Positions 42,190 to 50,746 of a stretch of 64,000 bases of DNA are shown here, in pieces. The position numbers and the translations under genes are program-made. The DNA is from G963676655 sp963678305. GTDB taxonomy: Bacteria > Verrucomicrobiota > Lentisphaeria > Victivallales > Victivallaceae. Within the stretch, counting starts at the first letter, position 1, and every line of letters starts with the position of its first letter. Location of the stretch: NCBI GenBank assembly GCA_963678305.2, contig CAXXVV010000006.1, forward strand, positions 310,001-374,000, in the 5' to 3' direction. The notes beneath the pieces were generated by a model. The model was not told the DNA's origin and searched no databases. It saw only the letters and a program-made list of their open reading frames with translations.

Positions 42190-45100
42190 ATGTTAGAAGA
42201 ATCTTTGCATTACTCATTTCATGCGGCATGTATTCCGGATTTTGCGGTGATGCTTTGAAAAATCCGGATTTTTCACAAGGGACATCAGGCTGGAAAGTGT
42301 TGCCCGGGACAAAAAAAAGCAATATTACCGAAAGTCGATAAAAAGGTTTTTCCATGTGCGGGAAAGTGTTCTATAAGGTTTGATTTAGAAGCTGGAGGAA
42401 AGGCTATTACAGGGCAGGTAATCAAGCCATCGAATGATAAAATTAAGTATAAATTATCGCTTTGGATTAAAGTTGAGAATGTAAAAAAATCTTTTGCTTA
42501 TGTTGCAACGGAAAGCAGGGATAAAAACAATAAATATCTGGGATGGAAAACATGGATTAACTCCGGCTTTATAAATGGTAGTATGAAATGGAAAAAGTAT
42601 TCCAGTGAAATAACAATTCCAGTTGGAGTCAGGTATTTTTGGTTATGGCTGGGAGTGAAAGGAGTAAAAACACAACTGGATAGTGATGGTAAAGTCTGGT
42701 TTGCCGATGTAAAGCTGGAACAGGTGCTGGATAAAAAAGACAGATTGGATGCGGCGTTACTGCAGCCGGCTGAAAATATGGGGATATTTTCTCTTGATAC
42801 CGCCCCGGTTATGAAGTTTGATATAACCAACAGTTATGCATCTGACAAGAATATAACGTTCAAAGTAGAGGTTGACGATTTCTATGGAAACGGAGTACAT
42901 TCAAATACGACAGAACTGAAGGTTGGAGCTCTGAGCAGACATAGTGAAAAAATCATCGTTCCGAAAGTCAGGAAAAACGGATTTTATGGTGTAAGTGTAA
43001 AAGTATTTTCCGGCGATAAGTTGATAGGTAACATGGCTTCCAGTTTCTGTATAGTCAAGCAAAATCCGGCGGGTAATGATCCGTTTTTCGGTTTGTCATG
43101 CTTTACTATACCAAGGGAAAATGAGAAAATCAGGATACTTTCCGATATTGGCGTAGGAAGCGTCGGGGTTTTATTCTATTGGAGTTATGTGGAGAGCCAA
43201 AAAGGCAAGTTCAGATTTCAGTTGTTTGACAGGATGATAAAAGATTATCAAGCCGCAGGCATTGATACTATTGGTTTTTTCTTTGCTCTTGCTCGCAAAG
43301 ATTTCGCGCCTCGCTGGGCGCTGAATCAGGTTGAAGAATACAAGAAAGGAATTTCGGTCGATCAGTTTCCTTACCCGCAAGTATATTTTGACAGTCTTGC
43401 GGTATTTGTCGATAAAGTTGTAAACCGTTACAAAGGTAATATAAATACCTGGTCGCTTGTTCAGGAAATTGACTTGTCAATGAAGGCCTTCAAGTGGGAA
43501 TACGAATATTACGCAAAGGAAATCAAGACCATTTATCCGGTAATAAAAAAAGTTTCTCCGAGAGCGACAGTTGGCGCGATCGGAGTATCAGGCACTGATT
43601 GCCATACTTCTCCCCGCTTTCTGGTGGCTGCGAGACTGTGGAAAGAGCTGCCGTTCCTGGACGCGATGTTCTTCAATCCTTATATGGGAGCCAGAATGTT
43701 CGGGCCGGGGCATTCTCCGACCTCTCCTGAGGATGGTAATCTGTCCGGCATCCTTAATGATGCCGTTAAGCTGGTTAAAATGTATGGCAAAAGCAGAATA
43801 GGCATTCATGAAAAGGGAATGAAAGTTGATAGTTCACTGCCGCCGGATGCCCCGGATGCTAAAAAACTGGCGAGATATCTGGTTAGAAGTTATACCATAG
43901 CCAAGGCATGCCCCAATGTTTCAGAATATCTCTGGTTCAAAACCTGGGGTGCATATGAAGGAAAAGGTGATTACGGCTTGTGGAAGCTGGATCGTCAAAG
44001 CGGGGTTTTGAGTCCAAGACCAGCCATTGCGGCTTTTTCTACCGTGGCAAATCTTTTGGGGCATACCGGAAGCGGTAAACGCATTAAGCTGCATAAGGAT
44101 ATTAATATTTATTTGTTTGAAAAGAAAGTTAACAAGATGGTGGTGGCGGTTATGTGGACTACCGGTCGCGATCCAATTACTTTAAGCTACCGGAATCCCA
44201 AGTCGGCGGGAATTTACAATATGATGAATAATCCCATCAAAACGCTTAAGCCGGGAATGCAGCGACTGTTTTTGACTGACGAACCTTTTTTCCTCGTGAC
44301 GAATGCTGACATGTCAGCGTTGGAAAAGGCTTTTGCGCGTTCTGAATTTGCGCTTCCGCTAGTCAAAGGAGATATCCAAATCAAATCAATTAATATGCTT
44401 AAGCTCAACCTTTTTAATCAGTGCGACAAATTATCTGAAGTTGAAATAGTTCCGGCATGTAAGCGGTCGCGATATGGAAATGAATCTAAAAAGATTAAAC
44501 TTCGTCCGATGGGACAAGGCAGTGTTGATTTCAAACTTGCAAATGACAGCAAAAGTTTAATAAATGGCGAGAATGTACAATTTATCGTTAAAACCGGAAA
44601 AAATGTCGTGAATTTAAACTCAAAAATAGAGTTCTATCCGGTTAGTTACGCCAATGATGCGGCGGCGGATAAATTCGCAGGAATTCCGGCGATTGAGTTG
44701 AATAGTGCCGACTATCTCTTTCCTCCAGATGCAGCACCTAATAATTTATGGACGGGCCCGGATGATTTGAGTGCTGAATGCAAAATTGCATACAGTTCAA
44801 CGGGATTATATCTGCAATTTTCCGTCAAAGACGATATATTTTTCCAGAAAAACACATTGGCCAATATATGGAAAAACGATTCTGTACAGGTGGCAATTGA
44901 TGCTGGTAACAACAGCAGTGCTTTTAATAAAACCGGTTTTGATGATGACGACTATGAGTTTGGAATGGCCCTGACGTCCAAATCTGCTCAAAGCTACTGT
45001 TGGAAAGCCGCACTTGTCAATCATAGATATCAGAATGGCTGCCTGCCTGAATACTTTAGTGTTAAACGTCCAAGAGGTAACTGTATGGTATATGAATGCT

Positions 45101-45306
45101 TTATACCATGGAATCGACTGAGGCCTTTGAATCCCTTGCCGGGAGCCGCGTTTAAAATGAGTTTTGTAATCAATGATGCAGATAAAGACGAAACGGCTCC
45201 ATACTGTATACAGTTGACGCCCGGAGTTTCGGGTGGAAAGAGGCCGCATCTATATAAAACTTTTATTCTTATGCCGGAAAAAAAATCTTTTAAACAAAAA
45301 CAATAA
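42186..45306 (+). pseudogene. Secreted glycosidase-like protein, interrupted by a frameshift in A8
   Basis: The ATG at 42186 starts MNVRRIFALLISCGMYSGFCGDALKNPDFSQG, a signal peptide followed by a CBM4/9-type domain start, but this frame stops at TAA 42342-42344. From 42311-42318 (eight A) onward the +1 frame stays open to 45306. Joined, they give about 1,040 residues; skipping one A restores the reading. The long part contains a TIM-barrel glycosidase-like region (GVGSVGVLFYWSYVESQKGKF, RYKGNINTWSLVQEIDLS, DAMFFNPYMGARMF) and a C-terminal CBM9-like domain (SVQVAIDAGNN). Sequencing error, slippage and true decay are all possible. An in-frame ATG at 42583 lacks a signal peptide. Confidence 0.75.
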
Positions 45307-45399
45307 AGGAGAAAAGTATTTGTATGAAGAACTTATTAATCTGATTGTTAGTGGAAATCAAGTTTAAACATTACCTGAAGATAATTTTGGAGAAAAAAT

Positions 45400-46050
45400 A
45401 TGAACAATTACAGTGCAATTAAAAAACGTGGAAATAATTTTACATTGATTGAATTACTGGTAGTGATCGCGATCATCGGGATTTTGGCAAGTATGTTGCT
45501 TCCGGCGTTGTCCAAGGCAAGAGAGGTAGCCAAGTCGATATCCTGTATGAATAACCTCAAACAGTTTGGACTGGCAAATGTTAACTACCGCGATGCCAGT
45601 GATGGATTCATCCTTCCTTCAGCCTTTCAGCGACGCTGGGCCCAGACGCTTATTCCTGATTACTTAACCAACAACCGCAAACTGATAATTTGCCCGAATG
45701 ATGCTTATGGCGATCATGATATCAGCTATGGATATAACTATAACCTGGGGCAGAATCAGGCTCATTGCCATAAAATATCAAAGATAAAAAATACCACGAA
45801 CGTTATTGATACAGCTTGTTCCAGCCTGCCGGAAGCCGCAAGAGATCTAAGCGGTGCATGGATATTTGCTTACATTGAACGCATCAATCACCCCAGTGCC
45901 ACAAGGTTTTTTCATGAAAAATATATCCTCTCTTTTCTTGATGGACACGCTGCTTCAATACCAGCTAAATCAGTCTACAGCGCCTTGGAAAGCGATGGTC
46001 AAACTAATAGTATCCCGTCGCTGGCGATTACGGTTGATGTGCAAAAATAA
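45400..46050 (+). CDS. Pseudopilin-like protein D
   Basis: 216 residues. GNNFTLIELLVVIAIIGILASMLLPALSKAREVAK; the residue before the cleavage site is Asn13, with a Gly two residues earlier. The body has KQFGLANVNYRDASDGF. The C-terminal motif is HPSATRFFHEKYILSFLDGHAASIP. TTGGAG precedes the ATG. Unlike the other cassettes, this pseudopilin follows the large enzyme (93-base gap) instead of preceding it. Confidence 0.9.
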   Translation: MNNYSAIKKRGNNFTLIELLVVIAIIGILASMLLPALSKAREVAKSISCMNNLKQFGLANVNYRDASDGFILPSAFQRRWAQTLIPDYLTNNRKLIICPNDAYGDHDISYGYNYNLGQNQAHCHKISKIKNTTNVIDTACSSLPEAARDLSGAWIFAYIERINHPSATRFFHEKYILSFLDGHAASIPAKSVYSALESDGQTNSIPSLAITVDVQK

Positions 46051-46228
46051 TCATATTTTCCGGTTCAGGCGAAAAGGTCGGAAAAGTGTTCCCTTTAAAG
46101 GCTGTATCTGTTTTCCGGTCATTCAAAATCGAAGGAATATATCATCTATAGACTTTACATAACAGATTTAGATATTAAATTAAAATTATGAAAAAAAGGT
46201 ATAGATTATAAATTATAAGGTATGCGTT

Positions 46229-46942
46229 ATGATTCTTAAGCAAGTAAATAAACCCAGGCTGGCGGATATCGTAGAAAAGCAAATCCGCGAATACATTCAA
46301 AAGGAGAAGTTTCAGCCAGGCGATGTGCTGCCTGGTGAAATTGAGTTGACCCGGCAATTAGGTATTAGCCGATCTGTTCTGCGGGAAGCTTTGAGCCAGC
46401 TTAGAATGCTTGGGTTGCTTCAAGCCAGTCAGGGAAAAGGTATGGTTGTTTCCGAACCAGCTGTTTTGCACCCGATGGAACGGATTGTTTCAACAGGTAT
46501 TCTTTCTGAATCATCGTCTCAGGATCTCTTTGAGATGAGGCTCATATTGGAAATGGGTATTTGTGAGTTGGTCCTGATGTTTGTGACTGACGAGCATATA
46601 AAAAAGTTGGAAAAACTGGTGGAAAAGGGAAAAAATTATCCTGTTGGTTCAATTCAGTCAATAAATTGCGATATCGAATTCCATAAAACGTTGTATGATA
46701 TCACCGGTAATAAAATGCTCATACATCTTCACGACATTCTCAGTTCTTTTTTCGTGAAAGCGTCCCAGCTTATCACGGATCATTCGCCTGACAGGACCCC
46801 CAAAGTAAGCCATGAACAACTTTTGCAATACATAAAAAACAAGGATTCTGTCGGTTTTATGATCGCGATGAAAGATCACTTGGAACAGCAGTTCAATCTT
46901 ATTGTGAAAAATCGGAAAAGTGAGAAATCTCCGGATGAGTGA
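46229..46942 (+). CDS. FadR-subfamily GntR regulator
   Basis: 237 residues. Winged helix at 10-75 (FQPGDVLPGEIELTRQLGISRSVLREALSQLRMLGLLQASQGKGMVV). The C-terminal FCD domain is all-helical (DLFEMRLILEMGICELVLMFVT, DIEFHKTLYDITGNKMLIHL, HEQLLQYIKNKDSVGFMIAMKDHLEQQF), with the Asp/His residues that bind metal in this family. FCD regulators usually sense carboxylates such as sugar acids, in line with the lyase at the head of cassette D. It overlaps the next gene by eight bases. Confidence 0.92.
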   Translation: MILKQVNKPRLADIVEKQIREYIQKEKFQPGDVLPGEIELTRQLGISRSVLREALSQLRMLGLLQASQGKGMVVSEPAVLHPMERIVSTGILSESSSQDLFEMRLILEMGICELVLMFVTDEHIKKLEKLVEKGKNYPVGSIQSINCDIEFHKTLYDITGNKMLIHLHDILSSFFVKASQLITDHSPDRTPKVSHEQLLQYIKNKDSVGFMIAMKDHLEQQFNLIVKNRKSEKSPDE

Positions 46943-48044
46943 TTGGCAAAGAATGGGAGTTGTCTTAAAACCGGATACTCCTTTCGAAACAAGTAATAGT
47001 CCAGTAGAAGTTGGAAGAATACAAAACTTTACAAGCGCTGCTGTTCCTCTAAACGGGGAGGGATGGCGTATTTGGTATTCGTGCTATCCTGAGAGCAACC
47101 ACCGGAATTTCAATATAGCCATTGCAGAAGGTGTACCGTTTAAAAATATGGTGAAACATCAGGCTTTGCTAACCTCCGGTATAGCTACGAAATCACCATT
47201 GTCTATTGGGAACCTGCCGGATGGATGGCGCCCGATCCAGCCTGTATACATAAAGCTGTCCGAATCCAGGCATCGACTTTATTTCTGGGCCCATGGTCCG
47301 GGAATAGTAAGATATCTCTGCGCAGAAAGTGATGACGGTAATGTATTTGAAGTGCTGAATCCTTTTAACCCGTGCCTCTATCATTTTAATGACCGCGCGG
47401 TGGAAACTGCTGATGATGGAATGACAAAGCTGACGTCGGTGAAAAAGCAGCCGCGTCCGTCATGGGAGAAAATGGCTGACCCTGCAATGGTTTGCAATGA
47501 CGCCACTAATGTCTACAGGTTGCCTGATGGGACATTCGAGCTTTATACTCCTCAGCTTATCGCTATTCCGGATGGAGCTGACGCGAATATTAAACATGAT
47601 AATCTGCAAGGTTTTATCAGAGTTATCGAACGAAGAACTAGTATTGACGGACTGGTATGGTCTCCCGGAACAACGATTATTAAGCCGGATGCCGGAGATC
47701 CTTATGATTTGCAATTTTACTATCTTTCCGTAACCCATCTTGCAAGGGGAAGAGTTGGTATATTGGGACATTATCGGGCCTCAGCTCAGACGATGGATAT
47801 GGAATGGTGTTTTTCTGATGACGGTATAAACTGGCGCAGACCTTACCGTGAACCGTTTTTCGATAGAGATATTGATAAAAGCGGGTTATACGGAGTATAC
47901 GCGCCGCATAATTTGGTTTTCAATAAAGACAAATGGTGGTTGTTTTATTCTGGCACGAATGTTCCGCATAATAACGTTTCCGATGGATGCAAAATTCAGA
48001 AAGACATCAGACTCGCGGTTGCAGAGAAACTTGAGTTTCCATAA
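46935..48044 (+). CDS. Beta-propeller protein, GH43/GH32-like layout
   Basis: 369 residues from the ATG at 46935, which lies inside the last codons of the FadR gene (ATGAGTGA). A GTG at 46920 is also in frame. Repeated strand patterns (GWRIWYSCYPESNHRNFNIAIAEG, HRLYFWAHGPGIVRYLCAESDDG, GTFELYTPQLIAIP, MEWCFSDDGINWRRPYREPF, KWWLFYSGTNVP) indicate a propeller like five-bladed glycosidases or phosphorylases. There is no signal peptide, so it would act in the cytosol. Catalytic residues were not assigned. Confidence 0.65.
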   Translation: MSDWQRMGVVLKPDTPFETSNSPVEVGRIQNFTSAAVPLNGEGWRIWYSCYPESNHRNFNIAIAEGVPFKNMVKHQALLTSGIATKSPLSIGNLPDGWRPIQPVYIKLSESRHRLYFWAHGPGIVRYLCAESDDGNVFEVLNPFNPCLYHFNDRAVETADDGMTKLTSVKKQPRPSWEKMADPAMVCNDATNVYRLPDGTFELYTPQLIAIPDGADANIKHDNLQGFIRVIERRTSIDGLVWSPGTTIIKPDAGDPYDLQFYYLSVTHLARGRVGILGHYRASAQTMDMEWCFSDDGINWRRPYREPFFDRDIDKSGLYGVYAPHNLVFNKDKWWLFYSGTNVPHNNVSDGCKIQKDIRLAVAEKLEFP

Positions 48045-48051
48045 AATATAT

Positions 48052-48074
48052 ATCTGAATCTGAATCTGAATCTG
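48052..48074. repeat. Hexamer tandem repeat (ATCTGA)
   Basis: Three full units and five bases of ATCTGA without mismatch, followed by a run of T, right after the stop codon of the propeller gene. Confidence 0.8.
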
Positions 48075-48356
48075 TTTTTTTATAAAATAAAGAATTTGCA
48101 AAGCAATTATATCTGGCCTGCGCATCGCCGGACGCTATCCAGTACGAATATTATGCATTTCGTTATGGTTGACGAAGTCGAAAGATAGTTGGTGAACACT
48201 TCGGCTATGTCTCTGGAAAAACGTTTTTTAGCTTTTTCTACAATGATTGTGCACAAGATGCAAGGTGTTTTGCCCTTACGAAAAAAGAAACCGATTAGCT
48301 GTACAATATTAAATGGTGCAATAATATTAAATGTTGATTTTTTTTTTATTCCGGTA

Positions 48357-48385
48357 TTGACAAACGAAGATTTTTGTTGTATTTT
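48357..48385 (+). promoter_or_regulatory. Promoter of cassette E
   Basis: TTGACA (48357-48362), 17-base spacer, TATTTT (48380-48385), 37 bases before the GH20-like gene start. Confidence 0.75.
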
Positions 48386-48391
48386 TACTCT

Positions 48392-48409
48392 AACTAAAAT
48401 GTTTTAGTT
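48392..48409. promoter_or_regulatory. 18-bp palindromic operator candidate, cassette E
   Basis: AACTAAAA-TG-TTTTAGTT is a perfect 8-bp inverted repeat with a two-base centre, placed where transcription should begin. Length and layout fit a LacI-family operator; the LacI gene at 53703-54692 is in the same cassette. Confidence 0.75.
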
Positions 48410-48421
48410 TTTATCGTAACA

Positions 48422-49939
48422 ATGGGAATCAAATATTGCAAAATGGATAAATCAAACAAATTTAAATCGATATATGAGCGTGCTGAAATAACCCGATGGA
48501 TTGTTGTTTACGGAACTTCTGAAGGCGTATCAGGGTTTGCGCTGAAAGAATGTGTAATGATGCTGCAATGCGTCAATCAGTATGTTGTTGAGGTAAAGAA
48601 GGCTTCCGATCTGGAAAAAAAAGACTGCACCAACCATTTATTTATTATCGGCACAGTTGAAGATAATCATTTATTAAAGGAACTTGATTGTTGCGAATTT
48701 GACAGTCCTGAAAGTTACAGGATAGAATGCCGGAATTCGCTATGGAATCCAGAACGCAGAATGATTTGTGTTTGCGGCGCAACTCCAGCGGGATGTCTCT
48801 ACGGCGTGGAACATTTCAATGCGGAATATCTCGGGACTAAATATCTCGGCGACATGCCGGATGAGTTCAGGTGTGACCCGGAAAATATTCCGGATACGCT
48901 TATAGAAGAAACACCGGTAATCCGTGACCGCGGAATTTGGACCTGGGGCTATCCGATATATGATTACCAGGGATTTATTGATAATATGGCCCGGCTGCGG
49001 ATGAACACGCTGATTGTCTGGAATGATTATGCCCCGGTTAATTTTTCTGATGTTATCGCTTATGCCGGACAGCGGGCGGTTAAAGTGATACCTGGGTTTC
49101 ATTGGGGATGGGGAATGAAACTTGATTTGTCATCGCCGGAGGTCGTGGCTGAAATTAAAAAACATGTTTGCGATACGTATGAAAGGGAATATGCCGGGCT
49201 CGAACACGCCGGTATTTATTTTCAAACCCTGACTGAGACAACCGAAACAAATCTTGACGCGGTTTCCAGAACAAAACTGGTTTGCGATCTGGTCAATGAG
49301 ATTGGTGAAGAATTGTTAAAGAGGTATCCGGACCTGAAAATATACTTCGGGCTGCATGCTGTATCGGTTTTGGATGACTATAAATTTCTTGAGCATCTTG
49401 ATTCCCGTATTTCCATTATCTGGGAAGACGCGGGGACCATTCCTTATTGTATTGATGCGGTTCCTGAACTCAGCCAGGCGTCGCGCGGCTGGAAATTGCC
49501 GATTGATACGATTGATAAAACAATTGAATACAGTCAAAAGATATCCCGACTTCGCAATTGCAAGGAATTTAAAATAGTTGCGAAAGGATTTCCGAATATT
49601 CGCTGGGAAGAATTCGAAAATCATAAACCCTATGTGATTGGGGCGCAAACTCCTGATGCCGTTCGACGAAAGTTGAACGACCGCATGTCGCTATGGAATC
49701 ATTCAAACTCACTGTGGTTGAAAAATTATCCCGAAGCGTTGAGGTTTTTTACGGAGGTCTTGTCGGTTGGTTCGGCGGAGACAATGGTGACTGCATTGAT
49801 TGAAGACTGCATGTTTGAAGCCGGAATTCAGGACGGAGCGGCTTTGCTAGCCGCGATTATGTGGAATCCTTGCCGGGATAAAGATTATTATATGAGTTTT
49901 GTCGCAAACGATTATTATCGTCGACTCAAATTATGTTAA
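48422..49939 (+). CDS. GH20-like protein (hexosaminidase/alpha-glucuronidase-type fold)
   Basis: 505 residues, no signal peptide. Residues about 30-140 match the alpha/beta domain found before GH20 and GH67 barrels (LKECVMMLQCVNQYVVEVKKASDL, NHLFIIGTVEDN, AGCLYGVEHF). A TIM-barrel region follows (VIRDRGIWTWGYPIYDYQGFIDNMARLRMNTLIVWND, VKVIPGFHWGWG, LEHAGIYFQTLTETTETN). The TETTE segment holds candidate acids. No good ribosome binding site precedes the ATG at 48422; M8 at 48443 is an alternative start. First gene of cassette E. Confidence 0.65.
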   Translation: MGIKYCKMDKSNKFKSIYERAEITRWIVVYGTSEGVSGFALKECVMMLQCVNQYVVEVKKASDLEKKDCTNHLFIIGTVEDNHLLKELDCCEFDSPESYRIECRNSLWNPERRMICVCGATPAGCLYGVEHFNAEYLGTKYLGDMPDEFRCDPENIPDTLIEETPVIRDRGIWTWGYPIYDYQGFIDNMARLRMNTLIVWNDYAPVNFSDVIAYAGQRAVKVIPGFHWGWGMKLDLSSPEVVAEIKKHVCDTYEREYAGLEHAGIYFQTLTETTETNLDAVSRTKLVCDLVNEIGEELLKRYPDLKIYFGLHAVSVLDDYKFLEHLDSRISIIWEDAGTIPYCIDAVPELSQASRGWKLPIDTIDKTIEYSQKISRLRNCKEFKIVAKGFPNIRWEEFENHKPYVIGAQTPDAVRRKLNDRMSLWNHSNSLWLKNYPEALRFFTEVLSVGSAETMVTALIEDCMFEAGIQDGAALLAAIMWNPCRDKDYYMSFVANDYYRRLKLC

Positions 49940-49968
49940 CCATGTAAAAGAAAAACAGGAGCAGGAAA

Positions 49969-50736
49969 ATGAGAACCGTCAGATTCAGTTTCACATTAAT
50001 TGAATTGTTGGTAGTTATTGCTATTATTGCAATTCTCGCCAGCATGTTATTGCCCGCATTGAATCAAGCCAGGACCAAGGCCAAAAACATCGCTTGTGCC
50101 AACAATTTGAAACAGATTGGACTGGGAGTGCATCAGTATGCCGGAGACGCGGCCGGGTTTGGTCCGACGTGGGTGGAGAACAGCGGCAGCAACTGGTTTA
50201 CGAGGACCTGGGACCGGGCTGGTTATATGTCGTACAACGAGTATACCGCATCCTGGAGTTTGTACAAAATGGCACATGCCATGATCGAGCCGGGTTATTT
50301 CAAAGCCAAATCCCTGGAATGTCCGGCTGCCCGGAGCAGCGATCTCGGCTACCGCTCGCCTGCGGGAGGGGATCTTTGGTTTGATACTTCGCTTTACAAG
50401 AAAAACAGCAGCAATCATGTAATTTCATCGTCCTATTTGATCAAACCGACCAGTGTGGATAGAGACTATACAACATATTATTATAATCAGCACAGTAATG
50501 ATCCGCAGGCCTGGGGGTACAAATTAACTCGTCCGGGGGCGACTCTTGGAATTGATTTGATGAGGAATACGTTTCCACATCGAAAAGGCGTCAACGCGCT
50601 ATATGAAGACGGAGCGGTAAAATGGGTGAAAGGAGTGCCGGCTTACTGGGCTGGAACAACGGAAGGAGTGAAGTATCCATATCATAAATTTTCTTTGCTG
50701 AACACCACCAGTCGTAACAGTAATTTATTTGATTGA
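49969..50736 (+). CDS. Pseudopilin-like protein E
   Basis: 255 residues. RFSFTLIELLVVIAIIAILASMLLPALNQARTKAKN; the residue before the cleavage site is Ser7. The body has KQIGLGVHQYAGDAAGFGPTWVEN and several Trp/Tyr-rich loops. C-terminal motif PHRKGVNALYEDGAVKWVKG. AGGAGCAGG before the ATG. It follows the GH20-like gene by 29 bases. Confidence 0.9.
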   Translation: MRTVRFSFTLIELLVVIAIIAILASMLLPALNQARTKAKNIACANNLKQIGLGVHQYAGDAAGFGPTWVENSGSNWFTRTWDRAGYMSYNEYTASWSLYKMAHAMIEPGYFKAKSLECPAARSSDLGYRSPAGGDLWFDTSLYKKNSSNHVISSSYLIKPTSVDRDYTTYYYNQHSNDPQAWGYKLTRPGATLGIDLMRNTFPHRKGVNALYEDGAVKWVKGVPAYWAGTTEGVKYPYHKFSLLNTTSRNSNLFD

Positions 50737-50746
50737 TTGAACAACA

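Larger units (their letters stand above)
48045..48421. other. Intergenic region between cassettes D and E
   Basis: It starts with the hexamer array at 48052-48074 and ends with the cassette E promoter and palindrome. Between them (48080-48340) nothing was recognised. The open frame at 48189-48407 runs through the promoter and has no ribosome binding site. Confidence 0.5.

Noticed and set aside
42583..45306. Taking 42583 as the true start of the large cassette D enzyme
   Set aside because: The frame stays open well upstream of this ATG, which lies within a binding-domain sequence, has no signal peptide and no ribosome binding site; the frameshift at A8 explains the facts better.
48189..48407. 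72-codon plus-strand frame before cassette E
   Set aside because: It runs across the promoter and palindrome of cassette E and has no ribosome binding site.
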